This document shows, in pieces, positions 30,351 through 40,794 of a DNA stretch of 64,000 nt. The notes under the pieces were generated by a model. The model was not told the origin of the DNA. It saw nothing but the letters and a program-made list of their open reading frames with translations, and searched no databases. Origin of the DNA: Bacillus pumilus (GTDB lineage Bacteria > Bacillota > Bacilli > Bacillales > Bacillaceae); NCBI RefSeq assembly GCF_900186955.1, contig NZ_LT906438.1, positions 2,046,001 through 2,110,000 of the forward strand. Direction: 5' to 3'. The translations under genes and the position numbers were made by a program. Position 1 is the first letter of the stretch, and each line of letters starts with the position of its first letter.

Positions 30351-31142
30351 TCATCGCGTTTTTACAGGCATTAAATAGATCAGATGCGTTTCCGGTTCTG
30401 CCCCGAGACGCATTGGAATCTTTGTTGTTCCATAGCCATTACTAATGAGAAAAAATGCGCCTTTGACCTGACCTGTTCTTCCTTTTTCATACGGACCAAA
30501 TTTCCCAATTCGAATCTGACCTCCATGTGTATGACCGCTCAAAACAAGGTCGATCCCCTCATCTTCACTCATTAAATGATGTACATCTGGGTTGTGTGAT
30601 AAGAGAATATTTACGTCATCTTTCACAAACTCAGGTCGTATCGCTTCATAATCCGCCTTTTCAAGCCGAATATCATCGATGCCTCCAATTTTGATTGGCT
30701 GGCCTTCGAAATCCCACACAGCTGTTTCATTTTGCAGAGTCGTCACATCGTAAGCATGAAGAATCTCTTTGAGCTTTTGCTGGTGCAGCTCGTGATCATT
30801 ATTTCCCCAAACAAAATAAACGGGCGCAATTCTTGATAAACGTTTCACATTTTCTTCAATTCTGGCGTAGGGTACACCTTTTTCTGCTAAGTCCCCACCT
30901 ATCATAATGACATCCGGTTTTTCTTGTGTGACCTCAGCTAATAATGAATCACTAATCAGCCGCCGGTGTGTATCAGAAATAAAGAAAATCACTGCTGGTC
31001 GATCTGATTGAAGTGCTTCTATTGTAAAGTAATGCTTTTTGATGTTGTTTTGTTTTGCCGTTTTCACCATTTTTGCCGTTACACACACACCTGTTGTAAC
31101 AGCCGCAATGGCGGCAGTAAATCCGATGGCATATTTCATCAT
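30351..31142 (-). CDS. ypbG: metallophosphoesterase YpbG
   Basis: The protein is 263 residues. An N-terminal membrane anchor (about 3-25) is followed by a calcineurin-type phosphoesterase domain with the full metal motif series: ISDTHRR, GGDLAEKG, GNNDHE, LLSHNPD and SGHTHGG. It is similar to YkuE/LpxH-like enzymes; the substrate is unknown. ATG 31142 is set by AAGGGAG six bases upstream. Confidence 0.88.
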   Translation of the reverse strand: MMKYAIGFTAAIAAVTTGVCVTAKMVKTAKQNNIKKHYFTIEALQSDRPAVIFFISDTHRRLISDSLLAEVTQEKPDVIMIGGDLAEKGVPYARIEENVKRLSRIAPVYFVWGNNDHELHQQKLKEILHAYDVTTLQNETAVWDFEGQPIKIGGIDDIRLEKADYEAIRPEFVKDDVNILLSHNPDVHHLMSEDEGIDLVLSGHTHGGQIRIGKFGPYEKGRTGQVKGAFFLISNGYGTTKIPMRLGAEPETHLIYLMPVKTR

Positions 31143-31185
31143 AAATGGCTCCCTTGCATATGTGTCGTTCATAAGACGCTTGAAT

Positions 31186-31220
31186 GAAAAAAGACGTTTC
31201 AACTATTAAAACGTCTTTTT
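31186..31220. terminator. terminator of ypbF
   Basis: AAAAAGACGTTTT-6 nt-GAAACGTCTTTTTT on the minus strand, between ypbF and ypbG; the stem is symmetric. Confidence 0.82.
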
Positions 31221-31226
31221 ACACAT

Positions 31227-31679
31227 TTATTTACTTTCATAATAGAGATTAATGTCATATTGCTGCTGCATATAGCGAAAAACCGCTTCACGCTCTTTCC
31301 ACTGGTCTGATTGCGGCCATAAGTCTGTGCTTTTTTGTATAATCTCACATCTAAGGCGATGATATTCATCCTCAGCCTTTTCTTCTTTTTTCTTATAATA
31401 ATAAGATGCATAAAAAGCAAACACCTCAGCCATTATCCAAAATAGAAAGACCTCATGACCGAGCAGCGTTGCAATCATCGCTTCCGGCTGAAGCGAGCCT
31501 CCCTTATTTGCCGTTATCACAAAATAAAACAAAAGAATCGCCAGTGATAAAAGGGCTGTCCATTGCCATCTTTTGCACTGCTTGGCAAAGCCCTCATATT
31601 TGTGCTTTCTTTTGATCAACGTTTCCATCATTTTCTGTGTCGGCTGATCCATATAGCGGCTGATTGCGTGCAAAGTCAT
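31227..31679 (-). CDS. ypbF: membrane protein YpbF (DUF2663)
   Basis: A 150-residue protein with two hydrophobic segments (about 42-58 and 75-93) between charged ends. A conserved C-terminal part includes LRCEIIQKSTDLWP and ends INLYYESK, characteristic of DUF2663 proteins such as B. subtilis YpbF. ATG 31679 sits 6 bases after AGGGTG; an in-frame GTG three codons upstream overlaps that site. Function unknown. Confidence 0.82.
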   Translation of the reverse strand: MTLHAISRYMDQPTQKMMETLIKRKHKYEGFAKQCKRWQWTALLSLAILLFYFVITANKGGSLQPEAMIATLLGHEVFLFWIMAEVFAFYASYYYKKKEEKAEDEYHRLRCEIIQKSTDLWPQSDQWKEREAVFRYMQQQYDINLYYESK

Positions 31680-31743
31680 CACATACACCCTGTCCCTTTT
31701 TTCTACATATGTATGTGCTTTTTCATTCGTTCATGTCAGGTAA

Positions 31744-32505
31744 TTAGTTTTCCAATGGAATATTGAGTACTTGACCACTGTATACACTGTTCCCATTTAA
31801 ATGATTGTAGGCTTTTATTTTCTCTTCACCTGATCGGCTTTTGTAATATTTCATCGAGATTCGATACAGGTTTTCCTCTGGGCCAACAGTGTGCTGGACG
31901 ACACGAACTGGCTTTTCTTCCTGCTTCTTTTTCTCTTCGACTTCTTTTCGTTTTTTCTCTTCTTGCTGTTTTTGGAGGGCTAGCTGCTGCTGTTCACGCT
32001 TTTTCGCAGCTGCGGCTTTTTCACGCTCTTCTTTCTCTTTAGCAGCTTTTTCTTTTTTCTTTTGCTCTGCTTTTTCTTTTGATCGCTGCTTTTCTTTTTC
32101 TTCATCTTTCTTTTTCTTCTCTTCATCAGACGCATCCGCTTTATCAGCTTTTGCGTCATTTTTTGTTTCGGCTAGTGCTGACGGAACTGGGTCTGTGTCA
32201 GCACTTGAGGTTTTATCAATGTATACACCCTGATTGTTATTATCGTTGATTTCCTTTGAAGTGTAGTAGATCAATAGAAAGAAAACAGTGATGACGATGA
32301 TAGGAAAGATAATAGCCAATGTCGTAAACAAAGGATTGCGCACTTTTTTCGTACGCTGCTTCTTATATTCATGAAAGTCTTCTCGTGTAGGAAAGTGAGA
32401 GTCATCAGAAGGATGTACTTTTTCTTCAAGAATTTCCTCTACATTGTCGTCATGGTTGTTTGTGAGCTGCTCCTTCTTTCTCTGCATTCTCGACATTTCT
32501 TCCAT
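31744..32505 (-). CDS. ypbE: LysM-domain membrane protein YpbE
   Basis: The protein is 253 residues, in order: an acidic/basic cytoplasmic N-terminus (about 1-58), one membrane span, a long Lys/Glu/Ala/Gln-rich coiled-coil (about 115-200), and a C-terminal LysM (HTVGPEENLYRIS through QVLNIPLEN). It should bind peptidoglycan from the membrane surface; the rod-like linker would span the inner wall zone. The ATG at 32505 is chosen over one two codons upstream that abuts the GGGGAGGG site. Its first 56 bases overlap the end of ypbD. Confidence 0.87.
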   Translation of the reverse strand: MEEMSRMQRKKEQLTNNHDDNVEEILEEKVHPSDDSHFPTREDFHEYKKQRTKKVRNPLFTTLAIIFPIIVITVFFLLIYYTSKEINDNNNQGVYIDKTSSADTDPVPSALAETKNDAKADKADASDEEKKKKDEEKEKQRSKEKAEQKKKEKAAKEKEEREKAAAAKKREQQQLALQKQQEEKKRKEVEEKKKQEEKPVRVVQHTVGPEENLYRISMKYYKSRSGEEKIKAYNHLNGNSVYSGQVLNIPLEN

Positions 32506-33087
32506 GTTCATCCCTCCCCTTATATTTCAAACGAATTTGACAAGCAAAGACTAAGTCAATGACAAAATGTGTCATGACAGGAACAAATAAATTCCCCGTC
32601 CACTCGTATAAAAGTCCTAAAAAAATACTAATGGAAACCACGAGGATAAACAAGAGTATTTTTGATAAATAGCGAAAGTGAAGGAGCGCAAACACGATGC
32701 TGGCAATCTCAAGCCCAAATTGCTGTTGAACAATTCCGCGAAATAGTATTTCCTCTGAAAAGGCAATGAGAAGTGCTAACCAAACAATATGCGGGATGCT
32801 TCGGTTTTTGAACATCTTTTCATTTAAACCGCCATCATCATACATATGAGCAGGAAACACCTTCATGACAATTGCATCTATAATAATGACGAGCGATGCA
32901 CCGCCAATTCCATATGTTAGAATGCGCATATCATGAATCTGCCAAAGGGCTGTAAAATCCGTCCATTGATCGAACATAAATATGCCTAGTAAAAAAGAAA
33001 CGATAAGCATGAGCAGCTGCGTGAAATACAGCTGTTCTACGACTTGTCGATCGGTTAATTTTTCAATGATTCGGCGATGTTGTTCAA

Positions 33088-33091
<4 letters not shown>
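32450..33091 (-). CDS. ypbD: CAAX-protease family (CPBP) membrane protein YpbD
   Basis: The protein is 213 residues with about six membrane spans and the CPBP/Abi motifs EEILFRG (about 118-124) and FALLHF, which hold the glutamate and histidine of the intramembrane protease site. The substrate is unknown. Its start overlaps the recQ stop by four bases (ATGA). The last 56 bases are shared, in another frame, with the start of ypbE, an unusually long overlap that adds a charged C-terminal tail. Confidence 0.86.
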
Positions 33092-34588
<1,497 letters not shown>

Positions 34589-34596
<8 letters not shown>

Positions 34597-35641
34597 TTGC
34601 TTTCACCATCCTTGTCAATGCCAATCTTATTTGAAAATAAGTAAATGGATGCTCGAGTTTTTCTTTAATCAGCTTCATTTTATTTGTTTGCAGTTCTCTG
34701 GCTACAGCAAGGATCTCCCGCTGCTCTTTTATACTCACATAGGGATCTATTGAAAAGCTTGGCTCATGTATCGACAGCTCCACGATATGATCTTCAATCG
34801 TTGCCTTTTTTAATGAACGAATGTGAGCAATTTGTTCAATATCAAATCCTTTTTGGACAAGCTCAAGTGTTTTGTGAGTAGAAGTTGTTAACACGCGTTT
34901 AAATTCAAGGTCACCTACGAGCTTCTGCAAAGTCGGCGCCTCACCTTTTTGGGCAGATTGAATAAAATAATGGAGTACATTCCAAAAAAGCAAGTATACA
35001 TACCACACATCTTCTTTCATCCACTCCGCCATTTGCTGATACGTACGCCCGATTCGTTCATGTGAGGTCAATGAGTAAACAAAAATCAGTGCCTCTTGAT
35101 CACTTAGGTTCATTAGGAGTTTTTCTAGTTCATGATGCAGCTCTTCTGAAAGCTTGCTTTTCTGCTGATGCTGTTTCAAAAAAGATTTCGTCCAGCTTTG
35201 AACTGAGACATCTCTTTGTATTGGAACATATTGATGTGATCCAGCCATATGGTGAGAAAGCACTTGTACAAGTAAAGAGAGCCTCATCCATAGCATCTTT
35301 GCTTTATCGTGGTATTTGGCACCATGAAAATAAGCAGGCATCGGTTTTTCAGAGAAATGCTGGTGTAGCATTTGCTGCCCTGCTTCAGTGATACTCAGTG
35401 TCTCATCGGTTTTTCTAATATAGTGCTTCTCTTCAAGCTTTAAAGCAGAACGATTCAGCTGATCCCTCGTAAACCCCGGGTAACAGCCGAAGTACCTGGA
35501 AAGCTCAAACAAGCTGGCATCCTGTATGGTTTGAGATGATTTTTTTCCTTTAAAAAGATGGTAGACAGCACTAATGGAGCGTTCGCCGTTCAATTTATAT
35601 ACGCTGTCCATTAACATGACATCCAAATAATGAAGAGTCAT
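34589..35641 (-). CDS. ypbB: YpbB, helix-turn-helix domain protein paired with RecQ
   Basis: A 350-residue soluble protein with a C-terminal helix-turn-helix region (FDIEQIAHIRSLKKATIEDH, about 265-285) that resembles the HTH often found at the end of RecQ helicases. It may be the detached nucleic-acid-binding part of the RecQ encoded immediately downstream; this is inference from adjacency and overlap. The N-terminal part has no motif I recognise. Confidence 0.82.
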
Positions 35642-35791
35642 TCATCAAAGCACCTGTCTTCCTGACAAAATTCGAATATTTTCTCCCTTTATTTTAACAG
35701 ATTTCATATAAGAAGAAATGTTTAAACTCAATTTATGGGGGAAAGTTATGAACAAACCCTTATATGATAAGCATTCTCAATCACTTTACAG

Positions 35792-35820
35792 TTGAAATGT
35801 GAATTTAAAATCATTACAAT
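35792..35820 (+). promoter_or_regulatory. SigA promoter of fer
   Basis: TTGAAA (35792-35797), 17 bases, TACAAT (35815-35820) on the plus strand, about 90 bases upstream of fer. Both boxes are good matches. Confidence 0.72.
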
Positions 35821-35866
35821 AAGGTTTGAGGAAATTGTTTTTTATCGGTGAAACTAAAAAGGTTAA

Positions 35867-36157
<291 letters not shown>

Positions 36158-36160
36158 TAT

Positions 36161-36188
36161 AAAAGCCCCTTATGCAGGGGCTTTTTTT
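36161..36188. terminator. bidirectional terminator between fer and ribU
   Basis: AAAAGCCCCT-5 nt-AGGGGCTTTTTTT on the plus strand terminates fer; the A-run on the other side gives a U-tract for ribU on the minus strand. Confidence 0.9.
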
Positions 36189-36191
36189 ATA

Positions 36192-36773
36192 TTAACTATT
36201 TTGAAGTCGGCGTTTATTTTCAAACCATGGACGCATTTTCACAAAAATGAAGCTAAATACGATGGTAATGATGATTCCTTTAATAAAGTTAAAAGGTAAA
36301 ATCCCTGCTGTAATGGTCGTCTTGAGCGCATGATCTGATAGTTCAGGTGCGTTTAAAAACCATGTGTAAGCTGGCAGGAATAAGAAGTAATTTAAAATGC
36401 TCATCATCACAGTCATAAGTAATGTACCCATGATCATTGACCAAGCCATTCCTTTTGCTGATTTAATTTTTTTGAACATAAAGGCGACTGGTAAGATGAA
36501 TAGTGTGCCTGCAATGAAGTTCGCGACTTGCCCAACTGGAACGCCGGACATACTGCCTTGAATGAGATAATGCAGAACATTTTTTAATGCCTCAACGGCA
36601 ATTCCTGCACCTGGCCCATAAATTAAAATCGCAATAATCGCTGGGATATCGCTGAAATCAATTTTCAAATACGCTGGAAGCCCTGGGAAAGGGAAATCCA
36701 ATAAAATTAACACGAACGAAATACTGCTAAGCATACTGGTGACGACTAAACGTTTTACTTTACTTTGATTCAA
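36192..36773 (-). CDS. ribU: riboflavin ECF transporter S component RibU (YpaA)
   Basis: RibU is the substrate-binding membrane subunit for riboflavin and works with the shared EcfAA'T module, encoded elsewhere. The 193 residues with about six spans include LDFPFPGLPAYLKIDFSDIP and GVPVGQVANF, typical of RibU. The start is TTG 36773, 6 bases after AAGGAGAG. It is controlled by the FMN riboswitch at 36921-37043. Because the rib operon of this genome looks incomplete, this importer may be physiologically important. Confidence 0.94.
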   Translation of the reverse strand: MNQSKVKRLVVTSMLSSISFVLILLDFPFPGLPAYLKIDFSDIPAIIAILIYGPGAGIAVEALKNVLHYLIQGSMSGVPVGQVANFIAGTLFILPVAFMFKKIKSAKGMAWSMIMGTLLMTVMMSILNYFLFLPAYTWFLNAPELSDHALKTTITAGILPFNFIKGIIITIVFSFIFVKMRPWFENKRRLQNS

Positions 36774-36831
36774 TATTCTCTCTCCTTTTCGATCAAATCT
36801 TTCGAAAAGAGGATTGTTCAATTTCAGCCAC

Positions 36832-36861
36832 AAAAAAACCGCTCATGAAAACAGGAGCGGG
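36832..36861 (-). terminator. expression-platform terminator of the ribU FMN riboswitch
   Basis: CCGCTC-10 nt-GAGCGG followed by TTTTTTTG on the minus strand, between aptamer and ribU. It should form when FMN is bound. Confidence 0.85.
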
Positions 36862-36920
36862 GAATTTAGGCTAGACAAATAAACGTGTGAAAAACCAAGT
36901 TTTCAACGTTTACGAACCTC

Positions 36921-37043
36921 CATCTTCTCCCATCCAGACTATACTGTCGGCTTCGGAATCACACCGAATCCTGCCAAAAAAGGCTCGCGGGCTTAGAGAC
37001 TATGCTCATCACCGCCGGTAGGGAATTGCACCCTGCCCCGAAG
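36921..37043 (-). ncRNA. FMN riboswitch (RFN element) controlling ribU
   Basis: The minus strand begins CTTCGGGGCAGGGTG, contains ACCGGCGGT and AGCCCGCGAGC, and ends GTCTGGATGGGAGAAG, which are the conserved core blocks of the RFN aptamer with its six-stem junction. It lies about 150-270 bases upstream of ribU with a terminator between. Confidence 0.95.
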
Positions 37044-37265
37044 ATTGATCATTATTCAATTCGACATCATTATATATGATATATGAGCATTTGTACAGAT
37101 AAAAATCCTGAGCAATTTCATCAGTTTTAAGAAATCGTAAAAAACTTAAAAATTATAATGACAAATACGAAAAAATTGGTTATCTTTTGTTTAAAGGTGT
37201 CCATTCTTTATAAAGACACCAAGAAATGTTCGTGTTTTCTTTTTCGCTTTACTGCTTTAATTTGA

Positions 37266-37295
37266 TTGACACAGTGAAAAGGAATATGGTAAATT
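37266..37295 (+). promoter_or_regulatory. SigA promoter of serA
   Basis: TTGACA (37266-37271), 18 bases, TAAATT (37290-37295), about 40 bases upstream of the serA ATG. The 37044-37265 stretch before it shows only the ribU promoter zone and no ORF. Confidence 0.65.
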
Positions 37296-37336
37296 ATCAG
37301 ATATTTATGACGTTTATTTTAGGAGGAAATCTTACG

Positions 37337-38911
37337 ATGTTTCGAGTATTAGTCTCAGATAAGATGAGCAATGATGGTCTTTTACCACTTTTAGAATCAG
37401 ATTTTGTTGAAATTGTCCAAAAAAATGTAACAGAAGCAGAAGATGAATTACACACATTTGATGCCTTACTTGTCAGAAGTGCGACGAAAGTGACCAAAGA
37501 GCTTTATGAAAAAATGACTTCATTAAAAATTGTCGGCCGTGCCGGTGTGGGAGTAGACAATATTGATATTGATGAAGCAACCAAGCATGGCGTCATTGTC
37601 ATCAATGCACCAAACGGTAATACGATCTCCACAGCTGAGCATACATTTGCGATGATCTCTTCACTCATGCGTCATATTCCACAAGCCAATATTTCTGTGA
37701 AATCAAAAGAATGGAACAGAGGTGCATATGTTGGTGCTGAGCTTTATGGAAAATCTCTTGGGATTGTTGGACTTGGCAGAATCGGAAGCGAAATTGCCCA
37801 GCGTGCAAGAGCATTTGGCATGACAGTCAACGTATTTGACCCGTTTCTGACAAAGGAACGCGCAGAAAAAATCGGTGTCAATGCCAAGTCACTTGATGAA
37901 GTACTCGAAGTATCAGATATTATCACTGTACATACCCCGTTAACAAAAGAAACAAGAGGACTTCTCAATAAAGAAACAATTGCAAAAACGAAAAAAGGCG
38001 TTCGCCTAGTGAACTGTGCACGCGGTGGTATTATTGACGAGCGTGACCTTCTTGAAGCGCTTGAAAGCGGCCATGTTGCAGGAGCTGCACTCGATGTATT
38101 TGAGGTAGAACCTCCTACTGATAATCCGCTTGTAGACCATCCGCTCGTCATTGCGACTCCGCATCTTGGCGCATCGACGAAGGAAGCACAATTAAATGTA
38201 GCGGCGCAAGTATCTGAAGAAGTACTTCAATTTGCAAAAGGACTCCCTGTTATGTCATCGATTAACCTACCAGCGATGACAAAAGACGAGTACAAAAAAA
38301 TTCAGCCTTATCATCAGTTTGCAGGAAAGCTCGGACGTCTTGTATCTCAATCAATGAGAGAACCTGTAAAAGAAGTAGGCATCTCTTACGAAGGCTCTAT
38401 TTCAAAACTCGAAACATCCTTTATTACAAAAAGTCTTCTGTCAGGCTTTTTAAAAGAGCGTGTTGATTCGACTGTAAATGAAGTCAATGCTGGAATGGTG
38501 GCAAAAGAACGCGGCATTAGCTTTAGTGAAAAGATTTCTTCTAGCGAATCTGGTTACGAAAACAGCATTTCTATTGAAGTCAAAGGCGACCTTTCAACCT
38601 TTACTCTAAAAGCAACCTATATCCCACATTTAGGAGAACGCGTTGTTTCCATTAATGGATTTAATATTGATTTTTATCCAGATGGACACCTTGTCTACAT
38701 CCAGCATACTGATGCACCTGGTGTAATTGGAAAGGTTGGACAAATTTTAGGCGACCATGATGTCAACATTGCGACAATGCAGGTAGGACGTAAAGAAAAA
38801 GGCGGCGAAGCCATCATGATGCTTTCTTTCGACAAGCATCTTGAGGACGAAATTGTCAAAGAATTAACCGAAGTGCACGATATACTTTCTGTCCGTCTGA
38901 TCGACCTATAA
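37337..38911 (+). CDS. serA: D-3-phosphoglycerate dehydrogenase SerA
   Basis: SerA oxidises 3-phosphoglycerate, the first step of serine synthesis. The protein is 524 residues: substrate domain, NAD-binding domain with GLGRIGSEIAQRA (about 146-158), a middle ASB domain, and a C-terminal ACT domain (GVIGKVGQILGDHDVNIATM) for serine feedback. ATG 37337 follows AGGAGGAAATCTTACG; 37 upstream codons are open but unsupported. It is on the plus strand, divergent from ribU. Confidence 0.97.
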   Translation: MFRVLVSDKMSNDGLLPLLESDFVEIVQKNVTEAEDELHTFDALLVRSATKVTKELYEKMTSLKIVGRAGVGVDNIDIDEATKHGVIVINAPNGNTISTAEHTFAMISSLMRHIPQANISVKSKEWNRGAYVGAELYGKSLGIVGLGRIGSEIAQRARAFGMTVNVFDPFLTKERAEKIGVNAKSLDEVLEVSDIITVHTPLTKETRGLLNKETIAKTKKGVRLVNCARGGIIDERDLLEALESGHVAGAALDVFEVEPPTDNPLVDHPLVIATPHLGASTKEAQLNVAAQVSEEVLQFAKGLPVMSSINLPAMTKDEYKKIQPYHQFAGKLGRLVSQSMREPVKEVGISYEGSISKLETSFITKSLLSGFLKERVDSTVNEVNAGMVAKERGISFSEKISSSESGYENSISIEVKGDLSTFTLKATYIPHLGERVVSINGFNIDFYPDGHLVYIQHTDAPGVIGKVGQILGDHDVNIATMQVGRKEKGGEAIMMLSFDKHLEDEIVKELTEVHDILSVRLIDL

Positions 38912-38919
38912 AAATCATG

Positions 38920-38956
38920 ATAAACCTCATGCACATGCATGAGGTTTATTTTTTTG
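38920..38956. terminator. shared terminator of serA and the M23/LysM gene
   Basis: ATAAACCTCATG-6 nt-CATGAGGTTTAT then TTTTTTG on the plus strand. The stop codon of the convergent minus-strand gene lies within the 3' arm. Confidence 0.9.
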
Positions 38957-39590
38957 AAACCATTAAACGATCTCCCGTTCGGATGAGATGAGTGGTCAGC
39001 TCATTGATCTGTTTCAATTGTTCCACAGTCATCTCATGCTCCTTTGCAATCGACCAAAGGGTATCTCCTTGTTTAATGAGATATGTATTGTTCTCTTGTC
39101 CGTTTACATGTAGGGCCGGCTCTTGGAAGCGATCCATTGCAATGATTGTGAGTGGATCTACCGCATCTTCTTTGCTGACTGACCAATGCCCCCTGTGCAC
39201 CTCAAAATGCAAATGAGTGCCTCTAGACGCCCCTGTGTTGCCGATAATGCCGATCGGCTGTCCTGCTTCTACATGGTCACCCTTTTTAACAAACCGCTCG
39301 TGTAAATGTGCATAGACGGTTTCATATCCATTTGGATGCTGGATAAACACAACCTCACCATAAGTAGCAGATACATACGAACGCGAGACCTCACCTTCAC
39401 TTGCAGCAAAGATGGATTCTCCTTCTGGCGCAGCTATATCTAATCCCATGTGCGAGCCGCCTCTTGTCCCAAACAAATCTGTGACTTCTCCTTTTATCGG
39501 CTCCACCCATTCGCTTGTTTCCTGTGCATAAGCAACAGGCGAGAAGATCATCAAAAAACAGCTGGCACATATGAAGCAATACCTTTTCAT
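38946..39590 (-). CDS. secreted M23 metallopeptidase with C-terminal LysM
   Basis: The protein is 214 residues. A signal peptide (about 1-22, ending VAYAQ) is followed by a LytM/M23 peptidase domain (about 35-150) with zinc ligands in SHMGLDIAAP (HxxxD) and GTHLHFEVHRG (HxH). A LysM follows at about 168-211 (YLIKQGDTLWSIAKEH onward). It should be a wall-bound peptidoglycan endopeptidase outside the membrane. In B. subtilis this position between serA and rsiX holds aroC (dehydroquinate dehydratase), which is absent here. I do not assign a gene name; the biological role (growth, sporulation or germination) is open. Confidence 0.87.
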   Translation of the reverse strand: MKRYCFICASCFLMIFSPVAYAQETSEWVEPIKGEVTDLFGTRGGSHMGLDIAAPEGESIFAASEGEVSRSYVSATYGEVVFIQHPNGYETVYAHLHERFVKKGDHVEAGQPIGIIGNTGASRGTHLHFEVHRGHWSVSKEDAVDPLTIIAMDRFQEPALHVNGQENNTYLIKQGDTLWSIAKEHEMTVEQLKQINELTTHLIRTGDRLMVSKK

Positions 39591-39662
39591 TAGTGACTCC
39601 CCTTCTTTGAGGTTCTTTTTATGACAGCTTAGTATACAGCAAGGAAGCTATTTTCTATACAT

Positions 39663-39690
39663 CAAAAAAGAACGCAATTTCTCGCGTCCT
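39663..39690 (-). terminator. terminator of rsiX
   Basis: GGACGC-8 nt-GCGTTC followed by TTTTTTG on the minus strand, abutting the rsiX stop. Confidence 0.78.
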
Positions 39691-40794
39691 TTAACGGTCT
39701 TTTATGACAACTGGATTCGGCAGAGCCGGTACCTCTATCGGTTCTTCTAATTCATACGGACCAACTTGATCTGTTCCCGCCTGTTGAATGGTGACTTTTG
39801 TAAAACCAAAATCTTTCGCTGAGAGCAGCAGACCTTCAATGAGTAAAATATGATCATTTGAGTCCGATAATTGCGCTGATGCTCCAAACGTAATGGTCAC
39901 ATGTTTTCCTTTAGACGTCACTTCTTTAATCGGTTCGTCTTTAATTAGTGGATCAAGTCCTGCATCGCTTGTACGCTTCATAGCTTCTACCGCATCTTCA
40001 TACGATGAATAATGCGTTTTTGAAGGCACCAAAAAAGTCCCGCTCTTATTCTCTAAAACATAATAAGCGTGTTTTGTTTGTTTTTCAATCGATATTGTTC
40101 CAACGCGTCCATTTGCTCCTAATTGAAGGTGAGACCCTTTGGCTGTCTTGACTTGCACCTGCTTATACCTGCTCCATTTTAGCGTTTCTTTTACCATATC
40201 TTTAAACCGGTTTGCTTCTTTTAACGTATCAAGGGACAAATCACTTTTTAATTGAAAAATAAGTGTATCTCCTTTTTCGCGAAGGTCCACCATATCCATA
40301 TAAGATTGAAGAGGTTTTGTCATTTCAGGCAGCTGCACCTGCTCATATGTGTTCACCATATCCTGCAAATGATCAAACTCATCCTCTTTTTCAATGCTAA
40401 TTGGAACCACTTGAGAGGTTGATTCATCTATGTATGCGATGGTCATATACTTTTGCTGCTGCTTACGAGACACAACGTGTGAGGGCCCATCAGTCTGTTT
40501 GACCGCCTCTAATGTGGCGTTCACCTGACTTTTGTCAGCACTTGAATCCATTTTCATTTGCTGATCTTGAGCAGCCGGCTGAAATAAATGAGGAGAAATT
40601 AAAAACGCCATAAATAAAACCACAACGGTTGCGACCGCTGGACCGATCCATTTGGCACTTTTCTTTTTCTGCCCGCTTGCCATCAGCATCTGCTGGTATA
40701 TTTGCTTAGATGAACGGTTGTCCTCCACCTTTGGAAGCTGACTTAGTAACACCTTGATTCGTTCTTCGCTCCAATCGGACCTGTTCGTTTTCAT
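39691..40794 (-). CDS. rsiX: anti-sigma-X factor RsiX
   Basis: RsiX holds the ECF sigma factor SigX inactive at the membrane. The protein is 367 residues: an N-terminal cytoplasmic segment (about 1-48) that binds SigX, one membrane span (about 49-66, GPAVATVVVLFMAFL), and a large extracytoplasmic domain. ATG 40794 follows AAGGAGGAG. The first 89 bases overlap the end of sigX in another frame, so synthesis is coupled to that of its sigma factor. Confidence 0.94.
   Translation of the reverse strand: MKTNRSDWSEERIKVLLSQLPKVEDNRSSKQIYQQMLMASGQKKKSAKWIGPAVATVVVLFMAFLISPHLFQPAAQDQQMKMDSSADKSQVNATLEAVKQTDGPSHVVSRKQQQKYMTIAYIDESTSQVVPISIEKEDEFDHLQDMVNTYEQVQLPEMTKPLQSYMDMVDLREKGDTLIFQLKSDLSLDTLKEANRFKDMVKETLKWSRYKQVQVKTAKGSHLQLGANGRVGTISIEKQTKHAYYVLENKSGTFLVPSKTHYSSYEDAVEAMKRTSDAGLDPLIKDEPIKEVTSKGKHVTITFGASAQLSDSNDHILLIEGLLLSAKDFGFTKVTIQQAGTDQVGPYELEEPIEVPALPNPVVIKDR

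Noticed and set aside
31990..32160. Low-complexity AAA/GAA-rich tract in ypbE as a possible tandem repeat or phase-variable element
   Set aside because: No unit of constant length repeats; it is an ordinary Lys/Glu/Ala coiled-coil linker.
31889..32233. Ser/Phe/Cys-rich plus-strand ORF opposite ypbE
   Set aside because: Mirror of the Lys/Glu-rich coiled-coil codons of YpbE; not a gene.
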